Assembly (NCBI GenBank): GCA_025559845.1
Contig: CP048470.1
Span: 2,093,001 to 2,157,000 of the forward strand
Direction: 5' to 3'
DNA length: 64,000 nt
Origin: Agrobacterium tumefaciens
GTDB lineage: Bacteria; Pseudomonadota; Alphaproteobacteria; Rhizobiales; Rhizobiaceae
Positions 28,145-38,077 of this stretch are shown here, in pieces. Every line of letters starts with the position of its first letter. The first letter of the stretch is position 1. A model generated the notes under the pieces. The model was given only the letters and a program-made list of their open reading frames with translations, made no database searches and had not been told where the DNA came from. The position numbers and the translations under genes are program-made.

Positions 28145-28884
28145 TGGCCAAATCCCGGAACTGCAAGGCGACGTTCAAGCCATAGGCCAGCTCTAGCGAC
28201 GATCAGATTGATAACGCTGAAGAAGATCAGAATGACCAACATCAACTCGACGACGTTGTCCCGCTGGGTCCAGATCAGAATAGACGCGTAGGTGATTTCA
28301 CCAACGGCAATTGCCGAGCCGACCGTGGTCAACTTCACCAGATTGACAAGGTTGTTGATGATCGATGGCAATGCCGTGCGGATTGCCAGAGGAAACTCGA
28401 CGTAGCGCAGGATCTCCAGCGAACTGAAGCCGATGGCTCGCGCTGCCTCGATGGTGGTGGCTGGAACAGCTTCGATACCGCCACGCAATGCTTCCGCGTG
28501 GAAGGCCGCGATGTGAAGGCCTGTGATGGCAACAACCCAGAAGAATGGTGTCAGAGGGTTGTTTTGGGCACCTCCAAGCGCGTTGGAAATCAGCATGTTC
28601 AAGACGAGAAAGCCACACATCAGTTGTACGAGCGTGGGCGTGTTTCTTGTCAGTTCCACATAGGCGCGAACCGGCGCGGCAAGCCATGGCCTGCCGGAAG
28701 TCAGCATCGCTGCGAAAATGAAGCCGAAAACAAGACTGAGTGGCAATGTGACTGCGACAAGGATCAACGTCATCTTCATGCCGCTGAGCCAAATCTGAAG
28801 CTCGTAACCACTGTTCAGAAAGTCGTAGTTGAGGCCGATCTTGGCCGCCAGTTCTATGAAGCGCGCAATAAAGGCGTCCTGCAT
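28141..28884 (-). CDS. Polar amino acid ABC transporter, permease subunit 1
   Basis: 247 residues from the ATG at 28884 (MQDAFIARFIELAAKIG). HisQ-type domain: LSGMKMTLILVAVTLPLSLVFGFIFAAML, AYVELTRNTPTLVQLMCGFLVLNML, and the EAA coupling loop EAARAIGFSSLEILRYVEFPLAIRTALPSI. A hairpin between this gene and the binding-protein gene (28929-28957) probably reduces read-through so that more binding protein than permease is made. Confidence 0.92.
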   Translation of the reverse strand: MQDAFIARFIELAAKIGLNYDFLNSGYELQIWLSGMKMTLILVAVTLPLSLVFGFIFAAMLTSGRPWLAAPVRAYVELTRNTPTLVQLMCGFLVLNMLISNALGGAQNNPLTPFFWVVAITGLHIAAFHAEALRGGIEAVPATTIEAARAIGFSSLEILRYVEFPLAIRTALPSIINNLVNLVKLTTVGSAIAVGEITYASILIWTQRDNVVELMLVILIFFSVINLIVARAGLWLERRLAVPGFGQ

Positions 28885-28928
28885 CGCAAATCCAATGATG
28901 TTGTCGCGGTTGCCGCTACAAAGCATAA

Positions 28929-28957
28929 ACGAACGGCCGGGGAAACCTGCCGTTCGT
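28929..28957 (-). terminator. Intercistronic hairpin between binding protein and permease genes
   Basis: ACGAACGGC / GCCGTTCGT, 9-bp perfect stem with an 11-base loop. Located between the two genes of one operon, without a clear T run; likely a partial terminator or mRNA-stabilising hairpin. Confidence 0.5.
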
Positions 28958-29040
28958 CACGTTGAAGATAAAACATCACACTTTCCTGCTGACATCTCCT
29001 GGCTGCATGCCGAGGGATGGGAAGGTGGAGTGCTGCTCGC

Positions 29041-29880
29041 TTACTGAGCGGCAGAAAGTTTCTTCTGCTGTTCTTCCATGTAGCCAATGCTCGGAAGTCG
29101 GTTCGACTTTGCGAATTCGATCATCTTCCCGGAAGCATGCAAGTCCTTGACGATCTTGTCGAGTGCCGCCTGTGTGTCGCTTTCGCCCTTGCGCAGCCAG
29201 ATAACCGAATCTGATGGGATAAGGTCGGTGGGGATCAGAATCCCGTAGTCCTTCCACTCGTCAGCGCGGTCCTGAAGCATCAGGCTGATCGTGCCATTGA
29301 CGTGAACGGAGACATCGCAGTTGCCACCCTTCAATGCTAGGAGCGATTCAGGCTGGCTCGGTAGTGCCTTGACCTCTGCGCCGTATTCTTCGATGAGCGG
29401 CTGGGTGTAGTTGGAGCCCTGCGATACGCAAGCGATCTTGCCCTTCAGGTCCGACCAGTCCTTGATGCCGGAATCCTTGCGCCCGATCGCTGCGCCACCC
29501 TGACGGTCGTAAGGTGTTGGTACATAGTCGAGTGTCTTGGCGCGTTCTTCCGTGTACTGCATGTTTGCAATGAGGATATCGACCTTGCCCTGCTGCAGAA
29601 ACTGCACGCGGTTGGGCGGGGTTACAGTCTCAGTGACAAGCTCGACACCGAGACCGGCCGCAAGCGCCTTGGCGACATCGATGTTGAGGCCTTTTTGCTC
29701 CTGGGTTTTCGGATCAATGAAACCGAAGGGAGCGCCGGACAGGATCACACCGACGGTCAGCTTGCCGCGTCCCTTGATGCGGTCAAGGGTTGCATCAGCG
29801 TGGGCGGCGGTGGCCATGGAAGCGATAATGACGCCACCAGCGACGAGTTGCGCGGCAAATTTGGAGAAAGTGAAGGCCAT
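29041..29880 (-). CDS. Polar amino acid ABC transporter, substrate-binding protein
   Basis: 279 residues with a signal peptide (MAFTFSKFAAQLVAGGVIIASMATAAHA). The mature domain is a solute-binding family 3 protein: LTVGVILSGAPFGFIDPKTQEQKGLNIDVAKALAAGLGVELVTE, VDILIANMQYTEERAKTLDYVPTPY and DLKGKIACVSQGSNYTQPLIEEYG. The expected Arg ligand of standard amino acid receptors (TxxR near the third strand) reads as TEER, so an acidic or amino acid-like substrate is likely. Start behind AAGGAAATACCC. First gene of the leftward operon. Confidence 0.9.
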   Translation of the reverse strand: MAFTFSKFAAQLVAGGVIIASMATAAHADATLDRIKGRGKLTVGVILSGAPFGFIDPKTQEQKGLNIDVAKALAAGLGVELVTETVTPPNRVQFLQQGKVDILIANMQYTEERAKTLDYVPTPYDRQGGAAIGRKDSGIKDWSDLKGKIACVSQGSNYTQPLIEEYGAEVKALPSQPESLLALKGGNCDVSVHVNGTISLMLQDRADEWKDYGILIPTDLIPSDSVIWLRKGESDTQAALDKIVKDLHASGKMIEFAKSNRLPSIGYMEEQQKKLSAAQ

Positions 29881-30196
29881 GGGTATTTCCTTTTGCGTGT
29901 CGTTGGAAACTACATGACAGTCCCTGCGAGAGCGAGAATTGGCATTGCGCAAAAAATGACCGGGATAAAATTACGTTCCAATAAAATTCTTGGACCGAAA
30001 AAATATCCTAATTTTTGTAAATCGTAGAATCTTGTTCTTCAATTTGGAGATGAGCCTGCTCTTGCAGGAAGCCAAAATGCGTCATGGATCAGCTATGATC
30101 TCTGACCAAGCCAGAAGCAAGGGCGGCATTTGCGAAATTCTGGATGGAGGTAAGGCGCGGTCGACCTTCCAGTGACCGCGCCCCCCTCGGGCTGTT
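29881..30196. other. Intergenic region, malic enzyme to ABC operon
   Basis: 316 bases. It holds the hairpin at 30154-30182 and a strongly AT-rich promoter stretch (about 29960-30070) for the leftward ABC operon. No gene supported. Confidence 0.4.
30154..30182 (-). terminator. Probable terminator of the malic enzyme gene
   Basis: GGCGCGGTC / GACCGCGCC, 9-bp perfect stem, 15 bases beyond the malic enzyme stop. Only a short T tract follows on the minus strand. Confidence 0.5.
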
Positions 30197-32485
30197 TTAG
30201 CGACCGGCGTTGTACGCAGCAATTGCCGCCATGTTGACGATATCGCTGTCCTTCGCGCCCATGGCTGTGATCTGGACGGACTTGTCTAGGCCAACGAGAA
30301 GCGGACCGATGACCGTTGCGCCACCCAACTCCTGCAGCATCTTGGTGGAGATCGATGCGGAGTGAATGGCAGGCATGACCAGAACGTTGGCGGCGCCAGA
30401 AAGGCGGGCGAAGGGGTACTGGCTTTGCATGCGATGGTGGTTCAGCGCCACATCAGCGGACATTTCACCGTCCACCTCGAAGTTCACGTTGCGCTTGTCG
30501 AGGATCTTCACCGCTTCGCGGACCTTGTCGGAGCGTTCACCAGTCGGCTGGCCAAAGGTGGAGTAGGCAAGCATCGCCACACGTGGCTCGTACCCGAAAC
30601 GGCGAGCAAGACCGGCTGCTTCTTCGGCAATATCGGCGAGATCTTCGGCTGACGGCATGTCGTGGACAGCCGTGTCGGCTACGAAGACCGTGCGGTTGCG
30701 CGACACGACGAGTGACACGCCGATGACGCGGTGACCGGGCTTGGTGTTGATGCAGCGACGAATGTCTTCCAGTGCCGTCGAGTAGTTGCGGGTGACACCG
30801 GTCACAACTGCGTCCGCATCGCCCATCGCGACCATGCAGGCCGCGAAATGGTTGCGGTCGTTGTGAATGAGGCGCTGTACGTCGCGCAAGAGGAAGCCGC
30901 CGCGTTGCAGACGGGCATAGAGATAGTCGATGTAGGCATCAACGCGCGTGGAAAGGCGCGCATTGGTGATCTCGATATTGGCACGATCAAGGTCGATGCC
31001 CGCCTTCTCGGCATTTGCTTTAATGATGTCGTCACGACCGAGAAGAATGGCCGTACCAAGTCCCTGCGCGGTAAATGAGATCGCCGCGCGCATGACCTGT
31101 TCTTCTTCCGCCTCTGCGAAAACCACGCGCTTTGGCGAACGGCGTACGCGCTCGTAGAGCCGTTGGGTTGTCGATGCCATTGGGTCGCGGCGGGCGGACA
31201 GCTCACGCGCATAAGCGTCGAGATCCGGCAATTCACGGCGCGCCACACCTGTTTCAATCGCGGCCTTTGCGACGGCAACTGGGATGGCCGAGATCAGCCG
31301 CGGATCGAACGGAACCGGGATGATGTATTGCGAGCCGAAACGCGGGCGATTGCCCTGATAGGCTGCTGCCACGTCGTCGGGCACGTCTTCACGTGCCAGA
31401 TCGGCAAGTGCCTGCGCGGCTGCGATCTTCATGGCGTCGTTGATCTGGCTGGCGCGAACATCGAGTGCGCCACGGAAGATGTAAGGGAAACCAAGAACGT
31501 TGTTGACCTGGTTCGGATAGTCGGAGCGACCGGTCGCCATGATCGCGTCGTCGCGAATGCGCGCAACCTCTTCCGGCGTAATTTCCGGATCTGGGTTGGC
31601 CATGGCGAAAATGATCGGCTTCGGTGCCATCGAACGGATCATCTCTTCAGTGAAGGCGCCCTTTTGCGAAAGCCCGAACACGACGTCGGCACCCTTCATA
31701 GCTTCCACCAGCGTGCGATTGTCAGTCTTGACCGCATGCGCCGACTTCCACTGGTTCATGCCTTCCGTGCGGCCCTGATAGATTACGCCCTTGGTGTCGC
31801 AAAGCGTGATGTTTTCGGGGTTGAAGCCCATGGCCTTGATGAGGTCCATACAGGCGATGGCGGCAGCGCCAGCCCCGTTGCAGACAAGCTTTGTTGTCTT
31901 GAAGTCGCGACCTGTCAGTTCAATGGCATTGATCAGACCGGCTGCAGCGATGATGGCGGTACCATGCTGGTCGTCATGGAAAACGGGAATGTCCATCAGC
32001 TCGCGCAGACGGCTTTCAATGATGAAACATTCCGGTGCCTTGATATCTTCGAGGTTGATCCCTCCAAAGGACGGGCCGAGATAACGCACACAGTTGATGA
32101 ATTCGTCGGCGTTTTCGGTGTCGACCTCAAGGTCGATGGAATCGACGTCGGCGAACCGCTTGAACAGAACTGATTTGCCCTCCATGACAGGCTTGGAAGC
32201 CAATGCGCCGAGGTTGCCTAGACCGAGGATAGCCGTGCCGTTTGAAATGACTGCAACCATGTTGCCGCGCGTCGTATAGTCATAGGCGGTTGCGGGGTTT
32301 TCGGCGATCGCTTTGACGGGGACGGCAACACCAGGCGAATAGGCCAACGAAAGGTCACGCTGGGTTGCCATTGGCTTGGTGGGAGTGATCTCCAGTTTGC
32401 CCGGTCTGCCGATTGCATGGAAATCCAGTGCTTCCTGATCGGTGACCGATGTTCTGTTGCTTGCTGGCTTCGTCGTGTCGGACAT
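30197..32485 (-). CDS. maeB: NAD(P)-dependent malic enzyme, PTA-domain hybrid type
   Basis: 762 residues, the usual length of the hybrid enzymes. Malic N-domain with [24 protein letters not shown] and the metal-binding [19 protein letters not shown], then an NAD(P)-binding domain ([18 protein letters not shown]), then from about residue 430 a C-terminal phosphotransacetylase-like domain ([30 protein letters not shown]). It converts malate to pyruvate plus CO2 with NAD(P)H in the cytosol; the PTA-like domain is regulatory in rhizobial enzymes. Whether it is the NAD (Dme) or NADP (Tme) form cannot be told here. The ribosome site is weak. Confidence 0.92.
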   Translation of the reverse strand: MSDTTKPASNRTSVTDQEALDFHAIGRPGKLEITPTKPMATQRDLSLAYSPGVAVPVKAIAENPATAYDYTTRGNMVAVISNGTAILGLGNLGALASKPVMEGKSVLFKRFADVDSIDLEVDTENADEFINCVRYLGPSFGGINLEDIKAPECFIIESRLRELMDIPVFHDDQHGTAIIAAAGLINAIELTGRDFKTTKLVCNGAGAAAIACMDLIKAMGFNPENITLCDTKGVIYQGRTEGMNQWKSAHAVKTDNRTLVEAMKGADVVFGLSQKGAFTEEMIRSMAPKPIIFAMANPDPEITPEEVARIRDDAIMATGRSDYPNQVNNVLGFPYIFRGALDVRASQINDAMKIAAAQALADLAREDVPDDVAAAYQGNRPRFGSQYIIPVPFDPRLISAIPVAVAKAAIETGVARRELPDLDAYARELSARRDPMASTTQRLYERVRRSPKRVVFAEAEEEQVMRAAISFTAQGLGTAILLGRDDIIKANAEKAGIDLDRANIEITNARLSTRVDAYIDYLYARLQRGGFLLRDVQRLIHNDRNHFAACMVAMGDADAVVTGVTRNYSTALEDIRRCINTKPGHRVIGVSLVVSRNRTVFVADTAVHDMPSAEDLADIAEEAAGLARRFGYEPRVAMLAYSTFGQPTGERSDKVREAVKILDKRNVNFEVDGEMSADVALNHHRMQSQYPFARLSGAANVLVMPAIHSASISTKMLQELGGATVIGPLLVGLDKSVQITAMGAKDSDIVNMAAIAAYNAGR

Positions 32486-32641
32486 GAGAGGTGCTTGCTT
32501 TCTGTCAATCGTTCAAAATGTTTGCAGTTGTTATTGTATTTTTTGCACGCCTGCCAAGTCTTGAATGTTGTTCACTGCAGCAAAAGTGTCGAGGACGATT
32601 TTTCCGTGCGATTCAATCGATTAAGTCGACAAGTTGGCAAT

Positions 32642-33526
32642 TCACATATCCCGCGCCATGCTGAGAAAAGATTGCAAGTGCTTTCCCGGAACGCCACGCC
32701 TGACGAGAATGACGCTTTCCGAAACAGTGTCCAGATTGGTGAAAGGAACACCGGTCACGCCCCTTGTGGCGCGGACGGTCTTTTCCGGGAGGATGGCGAT
32801 GCCAGCGCCTGCTTCAACGAGCGCGAGAATGGTGTTCACATTTGCAATCCGCATGCCGATATCTGGTTCTAGCCCCCTGTCAATGAAGAGCGAAAGCGCA
32901 CTGTGGCTGAGACCGACACCTGTCTCATCGACAGGTAACAGAAGTTTTTCCTGGCAGATTTCCTCGATCGACAAGGTACGCCGAGATGCCAGTTCATGTC
33001 GTTCGCTGAGCGCAACACAAAGCCTTGATCCATCGAACGCAACTGCGCGCAAGGTCTGCGGTAGCTGCGGTAATGGCGCCCTCACAAATGCGACGTCTGT
33101 CTGGCGGGTCGCGACATCCTTGATGAGTTGATCCATGGTGGTGCCCGGCATGAGTTCCAGCTTGGTGCTCACGTTCGCACCGATGAATTTTGCGATCAGA
33201 GCAGGCAGTTTCTGATCGGCCATGACGCTGGTGCCGAAACCGATCCGCACAATTCCGAATTCACCGCGTCTGATCTGGTCCGCCTTCTCTTGAGCCACTT
33301 TGGTGCGGGCGAGTATTTCTTCCGCCTCAACGAGCATGGCTTGCCCAGCAGGTGTCAGTTCGACGCCGCGATTGATCCGGCGAAACAGTGGGAAACCCAG
33401 GCTTTCTTCGAGTTGCCTGATCCTTTGGGTGACGGCGGGCTGCGCGATACCAAGCTGGGCGGCTGCTGCCCGGAAATTCCTTGTTCGGGCGGCTTCCACG
33501 AAAATCGTGAGTTGACGCGTATCCAT
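32642..33526 (-). CDS. LysR family transcriptional regulator
   Basis: 294 residues from the ATG at 33526 (MDTRQLTIFVEAARTRNF). The N-terminal winged helix-turn-helix is canonical (AAAAQLGIAQPAVTQRIRQLEESLGFPLFRRINRGVELTPAG); the effector domain follows (IVRIGFGTSVMADQKLPALIAKFIGANVSTKLELMPGTT). Longer in-frame extensions to 33649 have no start support. It is divergent from the glucose dehydrogenase gene with 394 bases between, so that is a likely target. The malic enzyme is 156 bases downstream. Confidence 0.9.
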   Translation of the reverse strand: MDTRQLTIFVEAARTRNFRAAAAQLGIAQPAVTQRIRQLEESLGFPLFRRINRGVELTPAGQAMLVEAEEILARTKVAQEKADQIRRGEFGIVRIGFGTSVMADQKLPALIAKFIGANVSTKLELMPGTTMDQLIKDVATRQTDVAFVRAPLPQLPQTLRAVAFDGSRLCVALSERHELASRRTLSIEEICQEKLLLPVDETGVGLSHSALSLFIDRGLEPDIGMRIANVNTILALVEAGAGIAILPEKTVRATRGVTGVPFTNLDTVSESVILVRRGVPGKHLQSFLSMARDM

Positions 33527-33920
33527 CGCTGAAAAGCCTACGTATTTTTTGATATTATGATATAAGGTTAGCTTATCAAACTTGCTTGCATCGTGCATTG
33601 TCATAGTGTCGCACGCGACGTTATACCGCGACCAGAGTTTTGATCGCACTTGCCCATCGGGGCTGCACCGCGATTGAAACCGGGAGGATTTGTTCTAGCG
33701 CTTGCGGCTGCCCGCCAGGGTCGTCGTGGGGTTTTGCATTGAATGGTCAACCATGAAGTTCACTACGGATTTCCTCCTACCCAAACCTCCGCGTTCAGCA
33801 ATACCGCCATTATGCCGTCTTTGTCGTCCCATCGGGGCCGACTGTCCCTGTTGTGCGGGACATTGAACTATTATCGGGCGTCGCCTTACAGGCAGCCCTC
33901 AAAAACTGGACATTAAATCA
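33527..33920. other. Divergent promoter region lysR / gcd
   Basis: 394 bases. TGTCCC/GGGACA at 33843-33862 is a 6-bp hairpin 60 bases before the gcd start. The AT-rich part at 33538-33590 contains several TTATGATAT-like elements suitable for the leftward gene. No small gene supported. Confidence 0.35.
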
Positions 33921-36350
33921 ATGAGCCATCCACAAGTCTCCACGTCACTTCCAGCCAGATTGTGGCTGTTTGTGCTCGGGGCCGTCATTCTTCTGGCGGG
34001 CCTGTTCTTTGCTGTCGGAGGAGGCAAGCTTGCCACTCTCGGCGGCAGCCTCTACTTCGTCATCGCGGGCGTTGCGCTCGTCATTTCCGGCTTGCTCGTG
34101 ATCCTGCGCAAGCCTGCTGGAGCGTTACTGTTTGGTCTTACCGTCGTTCTGACGGTCATCTGGGCAATCTGGGAAGTCGGTCTCGATTTCTGGCCTCTGA
34201 TCTCTCGCCTTCTGGCGATTGGCGTCGGAGCGGCGGTTGTTGCGGCATCCTTTCCGCTACTGCGTCGTGCGGTCGGCAAAACACCGGCCTACGGTGTTTC
34301 GTTTGCGGTGGCCGCGGTCATGGCACTTGTCTCAGGTGCGGGTTTCGCCGGTATGTTTGTCGCTCACCCGACCGTCAGTTTCAGCGGTGAAGCCGCCGCG
34401 CTGACGCCGGTCTCGCCTGCGACAGAGCAGAAGAACTGGGAGCATTACGGTAATACTGCAGGTGGTAGCCGGTTCGTGGCGCTTGATGACATCACGCGCG
34501 ACAATATCAAGAATCTGGAGGTTGCCTGGACCTATCACACCGGTGACACACCGATCAGCCCCGGTGCGAACGGGGCAGAAGATCAGCAGACCCCGCTGCA
34601 GGTGGGCGACACGGTGTTCCTGTGCACTCCCCATAACAATGTCATCGCTCTCGACGCAGACACCGGCACTGAAAAGTGGAAGACCGAAATCAACGCGAAA
34701 TCATCCGTCTGGATGCGTTGCCGCGGCCTTGCCTATTTCGATGCCACACAGCCGCTCAAGCAGCCAACTGCGCCAGGCTCTACGCCTGTTACACCTGCTG
34801 TCGTTGCCGACGGTGCACTTTGCCAGCGCCGCATTTTGATGAACACCATCAATGCAGAACTGATCGCGCTGGATGCCGACACGGGTGCATATTGCCCCGA
34901 TTTCGGTACGAATGGCCGTGTTGATCTGACGATTGGTCTTGGTGATGCGCCCGATCCGCAATATGTGTTGACGTCGGCTCCAACGCTTGCCGGCACAACG
35001 GTCGTCGTCGGCGGGCGTATCGCCGACAACGTTCAGGTGGATATGCCTGGTGGTGTCATGCGCGGGTTCGATGTCATAACTGGGCAGTTGCGCTGGGCTT
35101 TCGATCCAGGCAATCCTGATATCACGCTTCTGCCGCCTCCCGGCCAGACATACACGCGTTCCACTCCTAACGTCTGGGCAGCGATGTCCTACGATCCGGA
35201 CATGAACACTGTCTACATGCCGGTCGGCAGCCCATCGGTCGATCTTTACGGCGCGACACGCACCCCGCTCGACCATAAATATGGCGCGTCCATGCTAGCA
35301 CTTGATGCCACCACCGGCCGTGAAAAGTGGGTCTACCAGACGGTTCATAATGATCTCTGGGACTTCGATGTGCCGATGCAACCGAGCTTCATCGATTTTC
35401 CGAAGGCAGACGGGACCACGGTTCCGGCTCTTGTCTTCGGGACAAAGGCGGGTCAGCTCTACGTGCTGGACCGTGCTACGGGTCAACCTTTGACCCAAGT
35501 CGATAATGTGCCGGTCAAGGCGGCAAACATCCCCAATGAGCCTTATTCGCCGACCCAGCCGCGTTCCGTCGGTATGCCGCAAATTGGTGCGCAGACGCTC
35601 ACTGAAGCCGACATGTGGGGCGCTACACCGTTCGATCAGCTTCTTTGCCGCATTGCCTTCAAGGGCATGCGTTATGAAGGGCTCTATACGGCTCCAGGCA
35701 CCGATGTGTCGCTCAGCTTCCCGGGTTCGCTCGGCGGTATGAACTGGGGCGGACTTTCGACTGATCCGACCACGAATACGATCTTCGTGAACGATATGCG
35801 CCTTGGTCTTTGGATTCAGATGAAGGAAGCCGCACCGAGCAACGTCACTGCAAGTGGCGGCGAAAGCGTCAACACCGGCATGGGCCTTGTGCCAATGAAG
35901 GGTACGCCTTACGCGGTTGACAAGAACCGGTTCCTCTCGGCGCTCGGCATCCCATGCCAGGCTCCGCCATATGGTACGATGACTGCCATCGACATGAAAA
36001 CGCAGAAGATCAAGTGGCAGGTTCCCGTCGGCACAGTCGAAGACACTGGTCCGTTCGGCATCAAGATGGGTCTTCCGCTCCCGATCGGCATGCCAACCCT
36101 CGGCGGCACATTGGCGACCCAGGGCGGCCTGGTCTTTATCGCCGGTACGCAGGACTATTATCTGCGGGCTTTCGATACTGCTACTGGCAAGGAAGTCTGG
36201 AAGGCACGCCTTCCGGTCGGTAGCCAGGGCGGTCCAATGAGCTACAAGTCTCCGAAAACCGGCAAGCAGTATGTCGTGATTTCGGCAGGTGGTGCCCGCC
36301 AGTCACCGGATCGTGGTGACTATGTGATCGCATACGCTTTGCCGAATTGA
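33921..36350 (+). CDS. gcd: Membrane-bound PQQ-dependent glucose dehydrogenase
   Basis: 809 residues. Five N-terminal membrane helices span about 12-150 (LWLFVLGAVILLAGLFFAV ... VAAVMALVSGAGFAGMFVA). The PQQ propeller follows with WEHYGNTAGGSRFVALDDITRDNIKNLEVAWTYHTGD, W-docking repeats (ALDADTGTEKWKTEI, ALDATTGREKWVYQ, AFDTATGKEVWKARL) and the catalytic region HNDLWDFDVP, whose Asp corresponds to the proton acceptor of the family. It oxidises glucose to gluconolactone in the periplasm and passes electrons to ubiquinone. PQQ synthesis genes are not in the window. Followed by a very strong terminator. Confidence 0.93.
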   Translation: MSHPQVSTSLPARLWLFVLGAVILLAGLFFAVGGGKLATLGGSLYFVIAGVALVISGLLVILRKPAGALLFGLTVVLTVIWAIWEVGLDFWPLISRLLAIGVGAAVVAASFPLLRRAVGKTPAYGVSFAVAAVMALVSGAGFAGMFVAHPTVSFSGEAAALTPVSPATEQKNWEHYGNTAGGSRFVALDDITRDNIKNLEVAWTYHTGDTPISPGANGAEDQQTPLQVGDTVFLCTPHNNVIALDADTGTEKWKTEINAKSSVWMRCRGLAYFDATQPLKQPTAPGSTPVTPAVVADGALCQRRILMNTINAELIALDADTGAYCPDFGTNGRVDLTIGLGDAPDPQYVLTSAPTLAGTTVVVGGRIADNVQVDMPGGVMRGFDVITGQLRWAFDPGNPDITLLPPPGQTYTRSTPNVWAAMSYDPDMNTVYMPVGSPSVDLYGATRTPLDHKYGASMLALDATTGREKWVYQTVHNDLWDFDVPMQPSFIDFPKADGTTVPALVFGTKAGQLYVLDRATGQPLTQVDNVPVKAANIPNEPYSPTQPRSVGMPQIGAQTLTEADMWGATPFDQLLCRIAFKGMRYEGLYTAPGTDVSLSFPGSLGGMNWGGLSTDPTTNTIFVNDMRLGLWIQMKEAAPSNVTASGGESVNTGMGLVPMKGTPYAVDKNRFLSALGIPCQAPPYGTMTAIDMKTQKIKWQVPVGTVEDTGPFGIKMGLPLPIGMPTLGGTLATQGGLVFIAGTQDYYLRAFDTATGKEVWKARLPVGSQGGPMSYKSPKTGKQYVVISAGGARQSPDRGDYVIAYALPN

Positions 36351-36372
36351 TCGGCTGGCCGACGAGAGAAAC

Positions 36373-36410
36373 AAACCCCGGATCTTTTGATCCGGGGTTT
36401 TTCTTTTTTG
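36373..36410 (+). terminator. Strong intrinsic terminator of gcd
   Basis: AAACCCCGGATC / GATCCGGGGTTT, a 12-bp perfect stem (36373-36384 and 36389-36400) with a TTTT loop, followed by TTCTTTTTT. Confidence 0.95.
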
Positions 36411-36447
36411 AGCTGGCATCCACGGATTTTGAATGGCCGAGAAAAAT

Positions 36448-36472
36448 GGAACCACGCGGAACATGCCGCGTT
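36448..36472 (+). promoter_or_regulatory. EcfG-type general stress promoter upstream of manC
   Basis: GGAAC (36448-36452), 16-base spacer, CGTT (36469-36472). This matches the alphaproteobacterial EcfG/RpoE2 consensus GGAAC-N16/17-CGTT at all nine positions. It starts 38 bases after the gcd terminator and points towards manC, whose GTG is 175 bases further on. An inverted repeat CACAAGC/GCTTGTG follows in the presumed leader. Confidence 0.55.
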
Positions 36473-36646
36473 CGCAGAAAGGGTCGACCTCATATCTGGG
36501 AATGTCGCCGCCGTTCACCATGCTTTCACAAGCCTTATTTATGAGCTTGTGCTGGCCTGCCCGTAAACGGATGATGGCGATATTTCAGGAACTGTATATT
36601 CTCCGGCCCGCCGGGAAATCGATTTGGCATACGGAAAGGTAAAATT

Positions 36647-38077
36647 GTGACATCACAGGTACGAAAGATCACGCCGGTTCTTCTAGCAGGGGGAGCGGGT
36701 TCGCGGCTTTGGCCAGTGTCACGCGATCAGTTGCCAAAACAGTTCCAGCCGTTGGTCGGTGATCTTTCCACCTATCAGCAGACCTTGCAGCGCGTATCCG
36801 ACCCCGCATTGTACGCGGGCCCGCTGGTTGTCACCAATGAGGATTTCCGTTTTTTTGCCCGTCGTCAGGCAGAAGAAATTGGGCTGTCGGCGACTGTGGT
36901 GCTCGAGCCTGCGCGTCGTGACAGTGCTGCCGCAATGGCCGCTGCCGCTGTCCTTGCTGAGCGGCGCGAGCCAGGCTCTCTGGTTCTGGCACTGGCCGCT
37001 GACCATGTGGTGCTGGATGCCGACAAGTTTTCCGACGCTGTCAAACTCGGTGCCAAGGCAGCCGATCAGGGTTCTATCGTCGTATTCGGGCTTGTGCCAA
37101 CCGAGCCTAGAACCTCATATGGCTACATCAAGCCGGGTGAAGCGATTGACGGCGAAAAGGATCTGAGCGCCGTTGATGCTTTTGTTGAAAAACCCGATGT
37201 GAGGACCGCGATCTCTTACCTCGAAAAAGGGTATCTGTGGAACTCCGGCAACTTCCTGTTCCGCTCCGATGTGATGATTGCCGAACTCAAGACCTACGCG
37301 CCGGAAATCCTGGCCGCGGTGACCAAAGCCGTCGATCAGCATGAGAGCGATCTCGGTTTCGTGCGCCTTCATCAGGAAAGCTTCGAGGCATCTCCGAAAA
37401 ACTCGATTGACTATGCTGTGATCGAGAAGACCCAACATATGGCGGTCGTGCACGGCCATTTCCGCTGGTCGGATATCGGGAGCTGGGACGCGATCTGGGA
37501 AATCGCCGACAAACGCGACAATGGCAACGCCGTGGAAGGCGACGGTGTCTTCATCGATTCCGAGGGCTGCCTCATCCACTCCACAAGTCTTCTGACCACA
37601 GTCGTCGGTGCCAAGGATCTTGTGGTGGTGGCAACCAAGGATGCGGTCCTGGTCGTGCCGAAAAACAAGGTGCAGGATGTGAAAGGGCTGGTGGAAACGC
37701 TAAAGGATAGCGGTCACGCCCCCCGCACTCAGACGCACAAGCGCGTGCATCGCCCTTGGGGATCGCTGGAGCACATGGATGTCGGCCAGCGTTACCGCGT
37801 CGGGCATATCAAGGTTGAGCCGGGCCACCGCATTTCGTTCCAGAAGCACTATCATCGCTCCGAACACTGGATTGTGGTCAAGGGCACTGCAACGGTAACG
37901 ATTGGCGAAGAAACGAAGCTGCTGACCGAAAACGAGTCGGTGTACATTCCGATCGGCCAGCCTCACCGCCTTGCCAATGAGGGTCAGATCCCACTTGAAC
38001 TGATCGAAATCCAGACTGGCGCCTATATCGGTGAAGACGACGTCGTTCGCATCGAGGACGATTACAGACGCCCCTGA
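36647..38077 (+). CDS. manC: Mannose-1-phosphate guanylyltransferase / mannose-6-phosphate isomerase
   Basis: 476 residues from a GTG preceded by GGAAAGG. Nucleotidyltransferase domain: LLAGGAGSRLWPVSRDQLPKQF (the GxGxRLWPxSRxxxPKxF signature) and AFVEKPD. C-terminal type II PMI cupin domain: GQRYRVGHIKVEPGHRISFQKHYHRSEHW with metal-ligand His. It makes GDP-mannose for exopolysaccharide or LPS and can isomerise fructose-6-P to mannose-6-P. Monocistronic, with the EcfG-like promoter upstream. Confidence 0.92.
   Translation: MTSQVRKITPVLLAGGAGSRLWPVSRDQLPKQFQPLVGDLSTYQQTLQRVSDPALYAGPLVVTNEDFRFFARRQAEEIGLSATVVLEPARRDSAAAMAAAAVLAERREPGSLVLALAADHVVLDADKFSDAVKLGAKAADQGSIVVFGLVPTEPRTSYGYIKPGEAIDGEKDLSAVDAFVEKPDVRTAISYLEKGYLWNSGNFLFRSDVMIAELKTYAPEILAAVTKAVDQHESDLGFVRLHQESFEASPKNSIDYAVIEKTQHMAVVHGHFRWSDIGSWDAIWEIADKRDNGNAVEGDGVFIDSEGCLIHSTSLLTTVVGAKDLVVVATKDAVLVVPKNKVQDVKGLVETLKDSGHAPRTQTHKRVHRPWGSLEHMDVGQRYRVGHIKVEPGHRISFQKHYHRSEHWIVVKGTATVTIGEETKLLTENESVYIPIGQPHRLANEGQIPLELIEIQTGAYIGEDDVVRIEDDYRRP

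Noticed and set aside
29947..29971. EcfG-like GGAAC-N16-CATT on the minus strand upstream of the ABC operon
   Set aside because: The -10 element deviates from CGTT; too weak to call beside the two perfect matches.
31163..32173. 336-codon rightward frame opposite the malic enzyme
   Set aside because: Antisense shadow of a conserved malic enzyme.
36433..36642. 69-codon rightward frame between gcd and manC
   Set aside because: Starts upstream of the EcfG promoter and has no ribosome site or conserved feature.
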